A stretch of DNA of 64,000 nt from Mariniphaga sp041686935 (GCA_041686935.1 JAWLCW010000008.1:182076-246075); one strand, 5' to 3'. Positions 53,690 through 63,218 are shown, counted from the first letter of the stretch. Notes: generated by a model from the letters alone, not told the origin. Numbers and translations: made by a program.

Positions 53690-54403
53690 ATGCAAAAGAT
53701 GAACGATCCGATTGGTCGGGCAATATCCGATTTTTATGATAATGGTGAAGCGCCCGATATTAAAATTCATACCAATTATACGGAGGGAGAACTGCTTTCA
53801 CCGGCTTATTTTTTCAGAACAGAAACCGAAATGCCGGAGATTGAAAAAAAAGCCCTGAGCCTTTGCCGGGGAAAGGTGCTGGATATTGGGGCCGCCGCGG
53901 GTTGTCATACGCTCGTATTGCAGAAAAAAGGATTTGATGTTACCGCACTTGAAAAATCAGCAAAGGCGGCAGAAGTTTTAAAAAAACGCGGCATAAAAAA
54001 GATAGAATGTACTGATGTACTTCATTTTTATGAAAAAGAATTCGATACGATTATCCTGTTAATGAACGGCACCGGCATTGGCGGCACTCTGAACGGGCTT
54101 GAGCAATTGCTGAGACAACTGAGAAATATGCTGAACACCGGCGGACAGATTTTAATCGATTCGTCCGATATTCGCTACCTGTTTGAAGAGGAAGATGGTT
54201 CGGTTTGGATCGACCTGGCAAACGACGCGTATTTCGGTGAAATGGAATATGAACTTACCTACAAAACTGAAAAATCAAAGTTTAACTGGTTGTTTGTCGA
54301 TTTTGAAACGTTAACGGAAACAGCTGCAAAGGCCGGAATGAAATGCAATCTGGTATTAAAAGGAAAACACTTCAGTTACCTTGCCCAAATCACATTGCTG
54401 TGA
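53690..54403 (+). CDS. class I SAM-dependent methyltransferase
   Basis: A protein of 237 residues. SAM-binding motif V-L-D-I-G-A-A-A-G-C-H-T near residue 63, acidic post-I E in T-A-L-E-K-S, motif IV-like F-D-T-I-I-L-L-M-N-G-T-G. Substrate not visible; it is not a DNA methylase (no NPPY/PC motif). It starts 8 bases after the FRG-domain gene and is probably translated with it. A second in-frame ATG lies at 53699. Confidence 0.87.
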   Translation: MQKMNDPIGRAISDFYDNGEAPDIKIHTNYTEGELLSPAYFFRTETEMPEIEKKALSLCRGKVLDIGAAAGCHTLVLQKKGFDVTALEKSAKAAEVLKKRGIKKIECTDVLHFYEKEFDTIILLMNGTGIGGTLNGLEQLLRQLRNMLNTGGQILIDSSDIRYLFEEEDGSVWIDLANDAYFGEMEYELTYKTEKSKFNWLFVDFETLTETAAKAGMKCNLVLKGKHFSYLAQITLL

Positions 54404-54668
54404 AGTCCTTCCGACTATGCATCTATGCCTTTATCCTTCAAATAAACCATTAAAAAAATAGTTCTTCTTTTGATTATCGGAGTAATTCTCCGGTTCTTTA
54501 TCGGTCAATAGCAAAAAATTAAACAATAAAAATTTCCCTCACAGAAAGAAAACAATCGTTTACCGGAAAAAAGAAACCTTTTACAGATTTTTTTTTACTG
54601 TTAACAACAAAATCCCTAAATTGGCTCATGAAATTCGGACTGTTCAGAAAACCAGTAATTTTTGTACC

Positions 54669-54908
54669 ATGAAAACAATTGTCTTTTTTTCTTCTCTCTT
54701 CTTTTTTTTGGGCTTAATGGTGAGTAACTTAATCGACCTCAGAGGAAAAACTGAGGCTGTTGAAACCATTGTAACCAACAAAATAAAACAATCGAACCCT
54801 GTAAAAGCACTGCCTCTATTCAAAAACCAGGAAAATGATACCGAAGAGGTGAAAAAAACGGAAACGGAAACTGCTGTTCCAATCCAGCAAACAAAACCTA
54901 AAGAATAA
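54669..54908 (+). CDS. small single-pass membrane protein
   Basis: A protein of 79 residues from ATG 54669. One hydrophobic segment at about 4-22 (I-V-F-F-S-S-L-F-F-F-L-G-L-M-V) followed by a charged tail (T-E-E-V-K-K-T-E-T-E-T). No family recognised. The gap 54404-54668 before it holds an ATT-started frame at 54449-54511 (K-K-I-V-L-L-L-I-I-G-V-I-L-R-F-F-I-G-Q), which looks like a tiny membrane peptide but lacks a normal start. Confidence 0.45.
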   Translation: MKTIVFFSSLFFFLGLMVSNLIDLRGKTEAVETIVTNKIKQSNPVKALPLFKNQENDTEEVKKTETETAVPIQQTKPKE

Positions 54909-55039
54909 CTCAGCACTTTTCATCGCATAATTTATTATTTTAGACGCCGGAACTCATTTTCGTTTTGGATGTTTCAGGTGCTATCATCTGCTGAAAACCA
55001 AAACGCTTGTTCTGCTGTTTATAAAATAAATTATTGGCT

Positions 55040-55966
55040 ATGAAAGAGAACAAATTGAATATGCACCGCCGGAATTTTGTAAAGGCGCTTTCCCTCGGAA
55101 CAGCCCATCTGCTGTTTTCAAATCCATTGTATGCAGTCCATTCAAAATACTCAAGTAATCTTCCCATTCAAAAAGTTAAGCTGGGAAAATCCGGAATTGA
55201 AACCACATTGATTGGCATTGGAACAGGGGTTCATGCAGGAAACCGTGCGGCTTTTTTAACCCGGCAGGATAAAAACAAAAGCCTCGATTTATTATACCAC
55301 GCTTACGATAAAGGCATCCGGTTTTTCGATTGTGCCGATTCTTATGGAACCCATGAAATTGTTGCAGAGGCCATGAAAAAGATGGAACGTGAACAGATTA
55401 CGCTCACATCGAAAATCTGGGTTAGAGGTGGCGGAATTCCGGAACCGGAACGTCCCGACGCCAATATTGTTATTGACCGTTTCAGGAAAGAACTGAATAC
55501 CGACTATATCGATCTGGTTCAGATTCATTGTATGGTTGAAGAGAACTGGACCGAAACACAGAAAAGGCAAATGGATATCCTTGATAACCTGAAAGCCAAA
55601 GGAATTATTAGGGCGCACGGCGTTTCCGTTCATTCGCTTGATGCCATGAAAGATGCCGCCAAAAGCCCATGGGTGGATGTCATTCATGTGCGCATAAATC
55701 CGTATGGAATTGCCATGGATAAACCGGAACCGGAAGAAGTGGTAAAGGTAATCAACCAGCTTCATAAAAACGGTAAAGGTGTAATTGGCATGAAACTGGT
55801 GGGTAACGGAGAATTACGCGACCAAAGCGAAAAAATTGATAATGCACTTCGGTTTGTATTAGGACTCGAAACCGTTGATATGATGATAATCGGTTTTGAA
55901 AACGAAGGGCAAATAGACAATTACTTAGCCAGAACAGAAACCGCATTAAGAGAACTTCGCGGATAA
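55040..55966 (+). CDS. Tat-exported aldo/keto reductase
   Basis: A protein of 308 residues from ATG 55040. N-terminus has R-R-N-F-V-K-A-L, a twin-Arg signal followed by a hydrophobic stretch. AKR fold: L-G-K-S-G-I-E, G-I-R-F-F-D-C-A-D-S-Y-G-T-H-E with catalytic Asp and Tyr, L-T-S-K-I-W catalytic Lys, and I-D-L-V-Q-I-H-C. All four canonical catalytic residues appear (D, Y, K, H). Substrate unknown. Downstream gamma-glutamyltransferase is 76 bases away on the same strand. Confidence 0.87.
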   Translation: MKENKLNMHRRNFVKALSLGTAHLLFSNPLYAVHSKYSSNLPIQKVKLGKSGIETTLIGIGTGVHAGNRAAFLTRQDKNKSLDLLYHAYDKGIRFFDCADSYGTHEIVAEAMKKMEREQITLTSKIWVRGGGIPEPERPDANIVIDRFRKELNTDYIDLVQIHCMVEENWTETQKRQMDILDNLKAKGIIRAHGVSVHSLDAMKDAAKSPWVDVIHVRINPYGIAMDKPEPEEVVKVINQLHKNGKGVIGMKLVGNGELRDQSEKIDNALRFVLGLETVDMMIIGFENEGQIDNYLARTETALRELRG

Positions 55967-56042
55967 TGAATCAATCAGTTTCAACCTTTGATTTAACCAG
56001 CAGTTTTTGTACATTTCGGCATCAAAATTAAATCTTGCCAAA

Positions 56043-57731
56043 ATGAAAAAGTCTGCTTTGTCAATCCTTTCCCTGTTCATCTCATTCACATTTTTTGCCC
56101 AGGACAGAATCACCGGCCTCTCTATTGCTACCCGAAGTGAAGTAATTGCCCAAAACGGTATGGCGTGCACCAGTCAGCCACTGGCAACGCAGGTAGCACT
56201 CGATATTTTGAAATCGGGCGGAAATGCAATTGATGCAGCCATTGCAGCCAATGCGGCGCTTGGATTGATGGAACCCACCGGGAACGGAATTGGCGGCGAT
56301 CTGTTTGCCATAGTTTGGGATGCCAAAACCCAAAAACTTTACGGATTGAACGCCAGCGGACGGTCACCTTACGAGCTCACTCTCGACTATTTCAAAGAAA
56401 ACGGTTATGAAAAAATCCCGTCGCACGGAGCACTTTCGGTTTCGGTACCCGGGTGCGTTGACGGCTGGTTTGAATTGCACAACAAATTCGGCAAACTTTC
56501 AATGGCAGACATTCTGAAACCAGCCATAGATTATTCACGAAACGGATTTCCTGTTTCGGAACTCATTGCACATTACTGGCAAAGCAATTCAAGAATTTTA
56601 CAAAAGTATCCCGGATTTGAAGAAATTTTTATGCCCGGAGGTAAAACGCCTGCAAAGGGAGAGGTATTTAAAAATCCTTTCCTGGCCAACACCCTTGAGC
56701 AACTGGCACAAGAAGGACGCGACGTTTTCTACAAAGGCGAAATGGCGCAAAAAATGGTGGACTACCTGCGTGAACAGGGAGGTTTTTTTACCATAAAAGA
56801 TTTTGAAGACCACACCTCGGAATGGATTGAGCCGGTTTCCACCAATTACCGCGGCTACGATGTTTGGGAATTGCCACCCAACGGACAGGGAATTGCCGCA
56901 TTGCAAATGCTCAATATTCTGGAGAACTTCGACATTGGCAGCATGGGTTTCGGTTCACCGGAATACATGCATTTGTTTATAGAAGCAAAAAAACTGGCCT
57001 TTGAAGACCGGGCCAAATTTTATTCTGACTCCGATTTTAACAAACTCCCGGTAGAATGGCTTATTTCAAAAAGTTACGGAAAAGAACGCGGAAAACTGAT
57101 AGATCTCAACCGCGCAGGGCGGAGCTACCCGGCAGGTGAGCCAGATACCGACAATACAATTTATCTCACCACGGCAGATAAAGATGGGAATATGGTTTCG
57201 CTCATTCAAAGTAATTTCAGGGGAATGGGCTCGGGAATGACGCCCGGAAAACTGGGATTCGTTTTACAGGATCGGGGTGAATTATTCACATTGGAAGAAG
57301 GACACATGAACGTTTATGAACCACACAAAAGGCCATTCCATACCATCATTCCTGCCTTTATCACAAAAGACGAAAAACCCTGGATAAGTTTTGGTGTAAT
57401 GGGCGGCGACATGCAGCCTCAGGGGCACGTTCAGATTGTTTGCAATATTATTGACTTTGGAATGAATCTTCAGGAAGCAGGTGACGCACCACGCATTGAG
57501 CATTCGGGTTCGAGCCAGCCAACCGGAGAAAAAATGATTGATGGCGGGATAGTTTCACTGGAAACCGGTTTTTCCTACCAAACCATTCGCAGCCTGATGG
57601 AAAAAGGCCATAAAATAAGTTTTTCCAATGGACCTTATGGCGGTTACCAGGCCATTATGTGGGATGAAAAAAACAAGGTGTATTACGGTGCTTCAGAATC
57701 GAGAAAAGACGGGCAGGCTGCCGGATTTTAA
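56043..57731 (+). CDS. ggt: gamma-glutamyltransferase family protein
   Basis: A protein of 562 residues from ATG 56043. Signal peptide (I-S-F-T-F-F-A-Q). GGT large-subunit N-terminus G-G-N-A-I-D-A-A-I-A-A-N-A-A-L-G and G-N-G-I-G-G-D-L-F. The self-cleavage Thr is in D-N-T-I-Y-L-T-T-A-D, followed by S-L-I-Q-S and G-S-G-M-T-P. This variant lacks the classical T-T-H-F, like YwrD-type paralogues, so activity may be as glutathione hydrolase or acylase. Predicted periplasmic. Confidence 0.9.
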   Translation: MKKSALSILSLFISFTFFAQDRITGLSIATRSEVIAQNGMACTSQPLATQVALDILKSGGNAIDAAIAANAALGLMEPTGNGIGGDLFAIVWDAKTQKLYGLNASGRSPYELTLDYFKENGYEKIPSHGALSVSVPGCVDGWFELHNKFGKLSMADILKPAIDYSRNGFPVSELIAHYWQSNSRILQKYPGFEEIFMPGGKTPAKGEVFKNPFLANTLEQLAQEGRDVFYKGEMAQKMVDYLREQGGFFTIKDFEDHTSEWIEPVSTNYRGYDVWELPPNGQGIAALQMLNILENFDIGSMGFGSPEYMHLFIEAKKLAFEDRAKFYSDSDFNKLPVEWLISKSYGKERGKLIDLNRAGRSYPAGEPDTDNTIYLTTADKDGNMVSLIQSNFRGMGSGMTPGKLGFVLQDRGELFTLEEGHMNVYEPHKRPFHTIIPAFITKDEKPWISFGVMGGDMQPQGHVQIVCNIIDFGMNLQEAGDAPRIEHSGSSQPTGEKMIDGGIVSLETGFSYQTIRSLMEKGHKISFSNGPYGGYQAIMWDEKNKVYYGASESRKDGQAAGF

Positions 57732-57770
57732 ACCCAAAAAGCAGAATTAAACCAACGCTTAGCTTACTCC

Positions 57771-57983
57771 TTAAAATCGTTTCAATTCTCTTTCGAATAA
57801 ACATCTTACATGGTAGTTAACCAGGTCTTCTACTTCATTGTCAGTTAAATCACATAAATATCTCCAACGTTCAGTTAACGGTTCAATTCGCATAACCTCA
57901 AACGGGCAATTTTTGTATGGAGAATTTAACGGGCATCCATTTACTACTCCAAAAAGCCAGATTCTTTTTTCTTCTAAATTCAC
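57771..57983 (-). CDS. uncharacterised 70-residue protein (GTG start)
   Basis: A protein of 70 residues beginning with GTG at 57983; an in-frame stop lies a few codons upstream, so no longer start is available. Two cysteines in N-G-C-P-L-N and N-C-P-F suggest a metal or redox site. The C-terminus has a helix (N-E-V-E-D-L-V-N-Y-H-V-R-C-L-F). No family recognised. A minus-strand TATATTTG at 58046-58053 supplies a promoter. Confidence 0.5.
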   Translation of the reverse strand: MNLEEKRIWLFGVVNGCPLNSPYKNCPFEVMRIEPLTERWRYLCDLTDNEVEDLVNYHVRCLFERELKRF

Positions 57984-58045
57984 TTTATTATTGCGAGAAT
58001 AACGTTAAAACCAAAAGTAATTCTTATTGTAACTTCTACAAACAA

Positions 58046-58053
58046 CAAATATA
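58046..58053 (-). promoter_or_regulatory. Bacteroidetes -7 promoter element
   Basis: TATATTTG on the minus strand, exact TAnnTTTG match, 63 bases upstream of the GTG at 57983. Confidence 0.4.
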
Positions 58054-58221
58054 CTGATAGATTCGATAAAAAAAACTGATTTTGAAAGTTAATATTCCCT
58101 ATTCTGATGGTAATAATTACCTGATTTTCGAAAATCGGGAGAAATATATTGAAGTTTTCAATAAATAGTTAGTCCCCGGATACAATTGTTTTTTACAACT
58201 CAATTTTAAAGAATTAAATCG

Positions 58222-58246
58222 CGAAAAGAAAGAAAAGTTCTTTTCG
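58222..58246 (-). terminator. hairpin downstream of cytochrome c gene
   Basis: CGAAAAGAA / TTCTTTTCG, 9-bp stem and 7-base loop, 32 bases past the stop of the cytochrome c gene. No long T run follows, so terminator activity is uncertain. Confidence 0.45.
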
Positions 58247-58277
58247 GATTGAACAACAGAGGCTGCCCTTTTTGAAT

Positions 58278-59246
58278 TTATTCCCTGGGAGAAAATCTAA
58301 TTATCTGTTTCTTTTGGGGCTCCAGCGAATGCAAATAGGCATAAATAGCTTTCAAATCATCTTCCTCCATTTTTGCATACATTGTCCAGGGCATTGAAGT
58401 ATTAAAACCCTCAGAAACATCCTGCGGAAAAAACAATGAATCTGCATGGGCAATAAAACGGTTAACAAACATTTCTTCGGTCCAGTTTCCAATGCCTGTT
58501 TCTTTGTCGGGGGTGATGTTTGCCGACCGCACTATGCCCGTTGGTAAAATAAATTCCAAACCACCGCTGTATGCTTCTTCCATAATTAATTTTCCCTTTT
58601 CCATGGGTGTGTGGCAATCAATACATGCTGCAATTGTAATCATGTATTTGCCATATTCAACCGTATTATTTTTTGAAGGAATTTCTCCATGAACTGCTTT
58701 TTTGGGCATCGTATTCATTATTAAATTCACTGGAAAATTCGCCTTTGATTTAGGAACGGTTTTTTCATAAGAATCCAAAGTCCTGAGGTACGCTATAACA
58801 GAGAAAATATCTTCTTCAGAAGCCTGGGCATACATGTGATATGGCATAACAGGGAATAGAGCTCTTCCATCTTTTGTAACTCCTGCTGTTATTGCACGGT
58901 AAATTTCCCCGTCTGTCCAATCGCCTAAATAATACGGAGTGAGGTTCGCTGCATAAAAATTACCCGGAAGGCCAGCCTCTTCTGTAAATTCATCCAGACT
59001 TCCTCCCGAAAACGGCACTCCGGTAATAGGACCTGAATATTTTGTAAAATCTCGCTGCGTATGACAATCCACACAGCCCATTACACTGGTGGCAAGGTAT
59101 TTGCCACGGACGAGCCTTTCAGAAGTTATTTCAACAGTAATATCCGGAGCCGGACCAACAGAAGGTAAAACAAATCTGAGGTAAACAACAATTAAAATTA
59201 CAACAGAAAAAAGGGTTAACACAATAATCCAAAGCAATCTTTTCAT
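58278..59246 (-). CDS. membrane-anchored dihaem cytochrome c
   Basis: A protein of 322 residues from ATG 59246. One N-terminal transmembrane helix (6-26). Two haem motifs: C58-V-D-C-H62 in M-G-C-V-D-C-H and C-I-D-C-H in I-A-A-C-I-D-C-H-T-P near residue 208. Each half ends with an M-P-Y/M-P-W candidate axial Met (M-P-Y-H-M-Y; M-P-W-T-M-Y). Repeated cytochrome domains suggest electron transfer at the periplasmic face. It is divergent from the phosphotriesterase gene. Its partner oxidoreductase is not in the window. Confidence 0.9.
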   Translation of the reverse strand: MKRLLWIIVLTLFSVVILIVVYLRFVLPSVGPAPDITVEITSERLVRGKYLATSVMGCVDCHTQRDFTKYSGPITGVPFSGGSLDEFTEEAGLPGNFYAANLTPYYLGDWTDGEIYRAITAGVTKDGRALFPVMPYHMYAQASEEDIFSVIAYLRTLDSYEKTVPKSKANFPVNLIMNTMPKKAVHGEIPSKNNTVEYGKYMITIAACIDCHTPMEKGKLIMEEAYSGGLEFILPTGIVRSANITPDKETGIGNWTEEMFVNRFIAHADSLFFPQDVSEGFNTSMPWTMYAKMEEDDLKAIYAYLHSLEPQKKQIIRFSPRE

Positions 59247-59415
59247 ATTAAGCAATTTAAATACCTGCATACAATTTAAGAAAATAAGACTAATAAATCT
59301 TTATTTTTATTGAAAAAATTTCTAATTTTATTAAACTTTGCATTTCAAAGAAATTTTATTTTGGTTGAATACAAAAAATGGATGGCTGGCAAATACAACT
59401 TTGATAAATTGAGCC

Positions 59416-59423
59416 TATATTTG
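59416..59423 (+). promoter_or_regulatory. Bacteroidetes -7 promoter element before the PTE-family gene
   Basis: TATATTTG, exact TAnnTTTG match, 36 bases before ATG 59460. Confidence 0.45.
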
Positions 59424-59459
59424 AATCACAAAACAATAAAAGAATAAATAAAAAATGGT

Positions 59460-60464
59460 ATGAGAAAACTTTACGCAATACCCGGAGTTTATATGCTTTT
59501 TGTTTTTTTCCACTTTTTCTCCTGTACAACAGAACAATCAAAAATCATTACTGTAACTGGCGAAATTCCGGCAGGAGCCATTGGTAAAACGCTGCATCAT
59601 GAACATTTGCTGGTTGATTTTATTGGTGCAGACAGCACAGGTTATCATCGATGGAACAAAGATTCGGTAGTTGAAAAGGTGTTGCCCTACCTTTTAGAAA
59701 TAAAAAAACTGGGATATAAAACCCTTGTTGAATGTACTCCTGCCTATTTGGGCCGCGATCCGGAGTTATTAAAAATTCTCACAGAAAAATCGGGTATTCA
59801 GCTTATTACAAATACGGGCTATTACAGTGCAGTGGATGCCAAATTCCTTCCGCAGCATGCCTTTACAGAAACGGCTGAAGAGCTTGCTCAAAGATGGATT
59901 TTTGAGGCAAAAAACGGCATAGAAGGAACAGGTGTTTTTCCGGGATTTATTAAAATTGCGGTTGAACGCAAATCTCTGGAAGAAATCAATAAAAAAATTG
60001 TGGAGGCGGCGTGTATAACACACAAAGCAACCGGATTAACCATTATGTCTCACACCGGCCCTGCCATTGCAGCTTTCGGGCAAATTGATATTCTTGAAAA
60101 ATATGGCATTCAGCCATCTGCATTTATTTGGACCCATGCCCAAAACGAATCTGATTTTAACAATCATATTGCTGCAGCACAAAAAGGAGTCTGGATAGCT
60201 TTTGACAACTTTTCTGTCAAAAATCTGGATCGGTATGTAGAATTTATAATTTTAATGAAAAAAGAAGGATTGCTTCACAAGGTTTTAATCTCGCACGATG
60301 CAGGATGGTACAAACCAGAAGAACCTGTCGGAGGAATTTTCAGAGGGTTTACCGAGATTGATGAATTTCTCATTCCTGCTCTGCAAAAAAACGGATTAAG
60401 CCAGCATGACATTCACCAGCTGCTGGAATCCAATCCGGCAAAAGCTTTTCAGGTCAAGTCATAA
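59460..60464 (+). CDS. phosphotriesterase-family metallohydrolase, lipoprotein
   Basis: A protein of 334 residues. Lipoprotein signal F-F-S-C22. Metal ligands of the amidohydrolase/PTE fold: H47-E-H49 (L-H-H-E-H-L), bridging Lys in F-I-K-I-A-V-E, His in M-S-H-T-G and T-H-A-Q, and Asp in S-H-D-A-G-W-Y. Relatives hydrolyse lactones or phosphotriesters; the native substrate here is unknown. Predicted exposed outside the cytoplasm. Transcribed away from the cytochrome c gene from a good -7 element. Confidence 0.87.
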   Translation: MRKLYAIPGVYMLFVFFHFFSCTTEQSKIITVTGEIPAGAIGKTLHHEHLLVDFIGADSTGYHRWNKDSVVEKVLPYLLEIKKLGYKTLVECTPAYLGRDPELLKILTEKSGIQLITNTGYYSAVDAKFLPQHAFTETAEELAQRWIFEAKNGIEGTGVFPGFIKIAVERKSLEEINKKIVEAACITHKATGLTIMSHTGPAIAAFGQIDILEKYGIQPSAFIWTHAQNESDFNNHIAAAQKGVWIAFDNFSVKNLDRYVEFIILMKKEGLLHKVLISHDAGWYKPEEPVGGIFRGFTEIDEFLIPALQKNGLSQHDIHQLLESNPAKAFQVKS

Positions 60465-60595
60465 AAAATTCAATCGGTTGAAAGAAAAAAAAGAATATTT
60501 TCTCTAAAAATTTTATGTTTTACAAAACAACTTCAAACCCACAATTCTAAATTTCGTATATTGCAAAGGGTGAACTAAAATTCAATAACTTCAAT

Positions 60596-61462
60596 ATGCG
60601 TTACAGATCAAATAATATCCTGGCACTTATTCCTCCAAAAGAGAAAGCTAAATACATTTTAAATTTTGCATTGTTCCTTAACCAGGTTCTCGGAATGAGA
60701 ATATTTTTTTACCACATTATTGAAAAACCTTCGCTTTTCGATAAAATTTTTCATGCAAAGCGTGCGCGGAACGAACGCAATGAAACGCTCACAGCACTCC
60801 GGAAATTTATAGCCAAACATACAAATTCAGAGGCGTTAAAAGGAATAACCTATCGGGTAAAAAGCGGAGACCCGTTAAGCATTCTTACCAGACAATCGAA
60901 AAAAGGCGGTTACGAGTTTCTGCTTCTTGCCAAAAATGAAGAAATGAGCAATTTAAATAGTGATGAAACAGACAAGCTTATTAGCCGTTCATATTGCCCG
61001 GTAATGCTGGTTAACCAGAATTATGAACTGAAAGAAATAAAAGAAATCATAATCCCGGTTGATATTTCACAATCCACCAGTAAAAAACTTTTATGGGCTA
61101 CATACTTTGCAAAAAAATTTGGTGCTGAAATAACCATCGTGTCTGCCCTCGCATTTAATATGGAAACAAAAAAAAGCCTGGCATGGAGAAATGCAGAGAA
61201 GTTAAAACATATGTTAACTCACCGCGGAATAAAATGCAAAGTTGAAATACTAAAAGCTTTCGGGAAAGAAAAGCATGCCGTGATACTGGATTACATTGAA
61301 AAAGAAAATCCTGGTTTGGTTATTATCCGCACCCACCAGGAATCGAATCTGGCAGGTACGCAAATCGGAAAATTTGTTTCAGAAATTGTTCATGGTTGCC
61401 AAATGCCGGTTTTTACAGTTAACCGTTTTATGCATCCAATGCCGGTTGATTTCGAGATTTGA
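60596..61462 (+). CDS. tandem universal stress protein
   Basis: A protein of 288 residues with two UspA-like halves, about 1-145 and 148-285. The second half shows I-P-V-D-I-S-Q-S-T and a P-G-L-V-I-I-R-T-H segment. The usual ATP-binding G-x2-G-x9-G-(S/T) is only partly present (G-T-Q-I-G-K-F-V-S-E-I), so nucleotide binding is not assured. Role in stress tolerance by family only. Convergent with the next gene, 9 bases between stops. Confidence 0.82.
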   Translation: MRYRSNNILALIPPKEKAKYILNFALFLNQVLGMRIFFYHIIEKPSLFDKIFHAKRARNERNETLTALRKFIAKHTNSEALKGITYRVKSGDPLSILTRQSKKGGYEFLLLAKNEEMSNLNSDETDKLISRSYCPVMLVNQNYELKEIKEIIIPVDISQSTSKKLLWATYFAKKFGAEITIVSALAFNMETKKSLAWRNAEKLKHMLTHRGIKCKVEILKAFGKEKHAVILDYIEKENPGLVIIRTHQESNLAGTQIGKFVSEIVHGCQMPVFTVNRFMHPMPVDFEI

Positions 61463-61471
61463 AACAGGTAT

Positions 61472-61957
61472 TTAAAAACCGTATTGTTTCATGAGTTTGT
61501 CCAATTCGCGCCATTTTTTCCCTTTACTATAAACAGCAGCTTCCTCAGGAGCCATATTTTCAATTAAAACCTGGTGAATCCCCAGTCGTTTTATGCGTTT
61601 TTTCAAAACAGCTTTTTCCTTGTTTTCTTCAGCTATCATTCCGGCATACAGCACATTAAACCAGATTTCCATTTCCAGCGAATCCTCACCGTATTGGCGA
61701 CTTAAAACGGTAATTAATTCCAGCACATTTTTATCAACCTCCGGCGTTGTACGGTTAAAAATGACCACAAAGTCATCGTAAATCATTCGGGCTTTGTGTT
61801 TTTTTGCAAGGATTTTCAACCGCGAAAAATAATGTAAATCAGTAGGTGCAAACCGTTCGCCGTTAGCACGGGTAACATAAACGCACCAATCATCAAAACT
61901 ACCTTTGTCGAATTCAACGAAACCTCCGTGACTGAACTGATTGATTTTTCCGGGCAT
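61472..61957 (-). CDS. uncharacterised 161-residue protein
   Basis: A protein of 161 residues with no family I can name. Segments such as F-D-D-W-C-V-Y-V-T-R-A-N-G and R-M-I-Y-D-D-F-V-V-I-F-N-R-T-T-P suggest an alpha/beta domain, followed by helices (K-E-K-A-V-L-K-K-R-I-K-R-L-G). No signal peptide. It starts 21 bases after the stop of a small winged-helix-like gene on the same strand, so the two look like one operon. Confidence 0.7.
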   Translation of the reverse strand: MPGKINQFSHGGFVEFDKGSFDDWCVYVTRANGERFAPTDLHYFSRLKILAKKHKARMIYDDFVVIFNRTTPEVDKNVLELITVLSRQYGEDSLEMEIWFNVLYAGMIAEENKEKAVLKKRIKRLGIHQVLIENMAPEEAAVYSKGKKWRELDKLMKQYGF

Positions 61958-61978
61958 GGTTCTGTATTTATAAAATAA

Positions 61979-62263
61979 TCAGGTTTGTTTTCTGCTGATG
62001 GTTTTTAACCGGTAAACCCCTTTTCTGAATTTATTGGTTTTCGGGTTTTTCACCCTTGCAAACTCGCCGTTTTTCTTTTTGGCATCGTACAGTAACAATT
62101 GGTTAACTCTGCTTTTTATAGTTTCGTAAGAAAAATCCTGTTCCTCTGAAAACAGGGTCCTGTTATGATTGATAACATGGCGGGCAATATGTTTTACATG
62201 CAGCCCTTCCCTTCTTATTTTTTTTTCCGATAATATTTCTCTGACGGACTCGCGAAGTACCAT
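61979..62263 (-). CDS. small HARE-HTH/winged-helix-like protein
   Basis: A protein of 94 residues. S-V-R-E-I-L-S-E-K-K-I-R-R-E-G and D-F-S-Y-E-T-I-K-S-R-V-N-Q-L-L followed by a basic K-N-P-K-T-N-K-F-R-K-G-V-Y-R-L resemble a HARE-HTH or winged-helix domain of restriction/chromatin proteins. Basic charge suggests nucleic-acid binding. Upstream of the 161-residue gene with a 21-base gap. Function inferred only. Confidence 0.6.
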   Translation of the reverse strand: MVLRESVREILSEKKIRREGLHVKHIARHVINHNRTLFSEEQDFSYETIKSRVNQLLLYDAKKKNGEFARVKNPKTNKFRKGVYRLKTISRKQT

Positions 62264-62338
62264 ACTGGTTGTATTTAACTGGTGGTAAAAATAGGAATTT
62301 TATGGGTTTCAGTAAAATGACGTGAAAGCATGGTATTT

Positions 62339-62530
62339 TTACGCCAAAACACCGGAAAAAACTTCGCCCAGAACATCGGGATACTTATTTTTGAATTTTC
62401 GGTAGCACCAGTCGTGCAATTCCTGAATCTCTGAAGGCTCTACCCAACGAATACACTTTGCAAGTTCTTTTCTGAACAAGCGTTTACTGAAACTCACTTT
62501 GGGTAAAATAGTTTTTGCGTAATCGAGCAT
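62339..62530 (-). CDS. conserved 63-residue protein
   Basis: A protein of 63 residues: K-T-I-L-P-K-V-S-F-S-K-R-L-F-R-K-E-L, C-I-R-W-V-E-P-S-E-I-Q-E-L-H-D-W-C-Y-R-K-F-K-N-K-Y-P-D-V-L. The block W-x-x-P/S-x-E-I-x-E-L-x-x-W-C recurs in small Bacteroidota proteins as I recall it. All-helical, two Cys, no signal. Function unknown. The 845 bases between it and the gene at 63376 hold no gene I can support. Confidence 0.6.
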   Translation of the reverse strand: MLDYAKTILPKVSFSKRLFRKELAKCIRWVEPSEIQELHDWCYRKFKNKYPDVLGEVFSGVLA

Positions 62531-63218
62531 GGTCCAAATGTTTTAGTTTCATAAATCGTTTTTAACGGTAACTGTTAAAGTGCGTGCATTATTGAGAACA
62601 ATACATGTGCCATCATGATTAAATATTTGATATTCAAAACATAACACAAAACAAAAAAGATACTTAAGATTTCGTATTGATACACTATTCCCATTTTAAA
62701 CGGTAAGTAAAGTTTCTAATTTTACTATAAATTATTTCGTCCTAAGTAAAATGAATGATTTTCTTTATAGTTTCTTCGTCGTTTTGTTCTGTGGGATTCT
62801 TAACAAAGATTTGGAAATTGGTTACTTTCTTTTCAGAAGGTTTTGAATACAGCACTTAATAAATACCATGTGTTTAAGAAGAAAAGCGGGAAGAGCGGGA
62901 TTTTCAGGAAGTAATACCATGAGAGAACCGACGAAGGCTTTACAAATATTGTAATAATAATATAACAACAGGGATATAAAACTTTGGTTTTTGGTTTTTT
63001 TAGGTTTAGGTTCGTTAATCCCCATCACACAATTCCCTCGTTGTATCCACAATTCCACTAAAAAAGCCGGTTGTAAAACCGCAAGCCGCAACGTGAGAAA
63101 TTTCGTCGGGTAAAGTTGGGATAAACAACATTAATTCAGGACTTCACCTCCACAGTGAGGTTTTGCCTGCGGAGTAACCCAGCCCGTTAAACTGAATAAG
63201 AAGATCAAAAAATCAAGG

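Noticed and set aside
58083..58170. Short frame K-V-N-I-P-Y-S-D-G-N-N-Y
   Set aside because: Under 30 codons with a TTG start and no known relative; not enough to call a gene fragment.
62822..63091. 89-residue frame on the minus strand
   Set aside because: No recognisable domain, low-complexity tyrosine run, and it lies in the stretch with hairpins; not supported as a gene.
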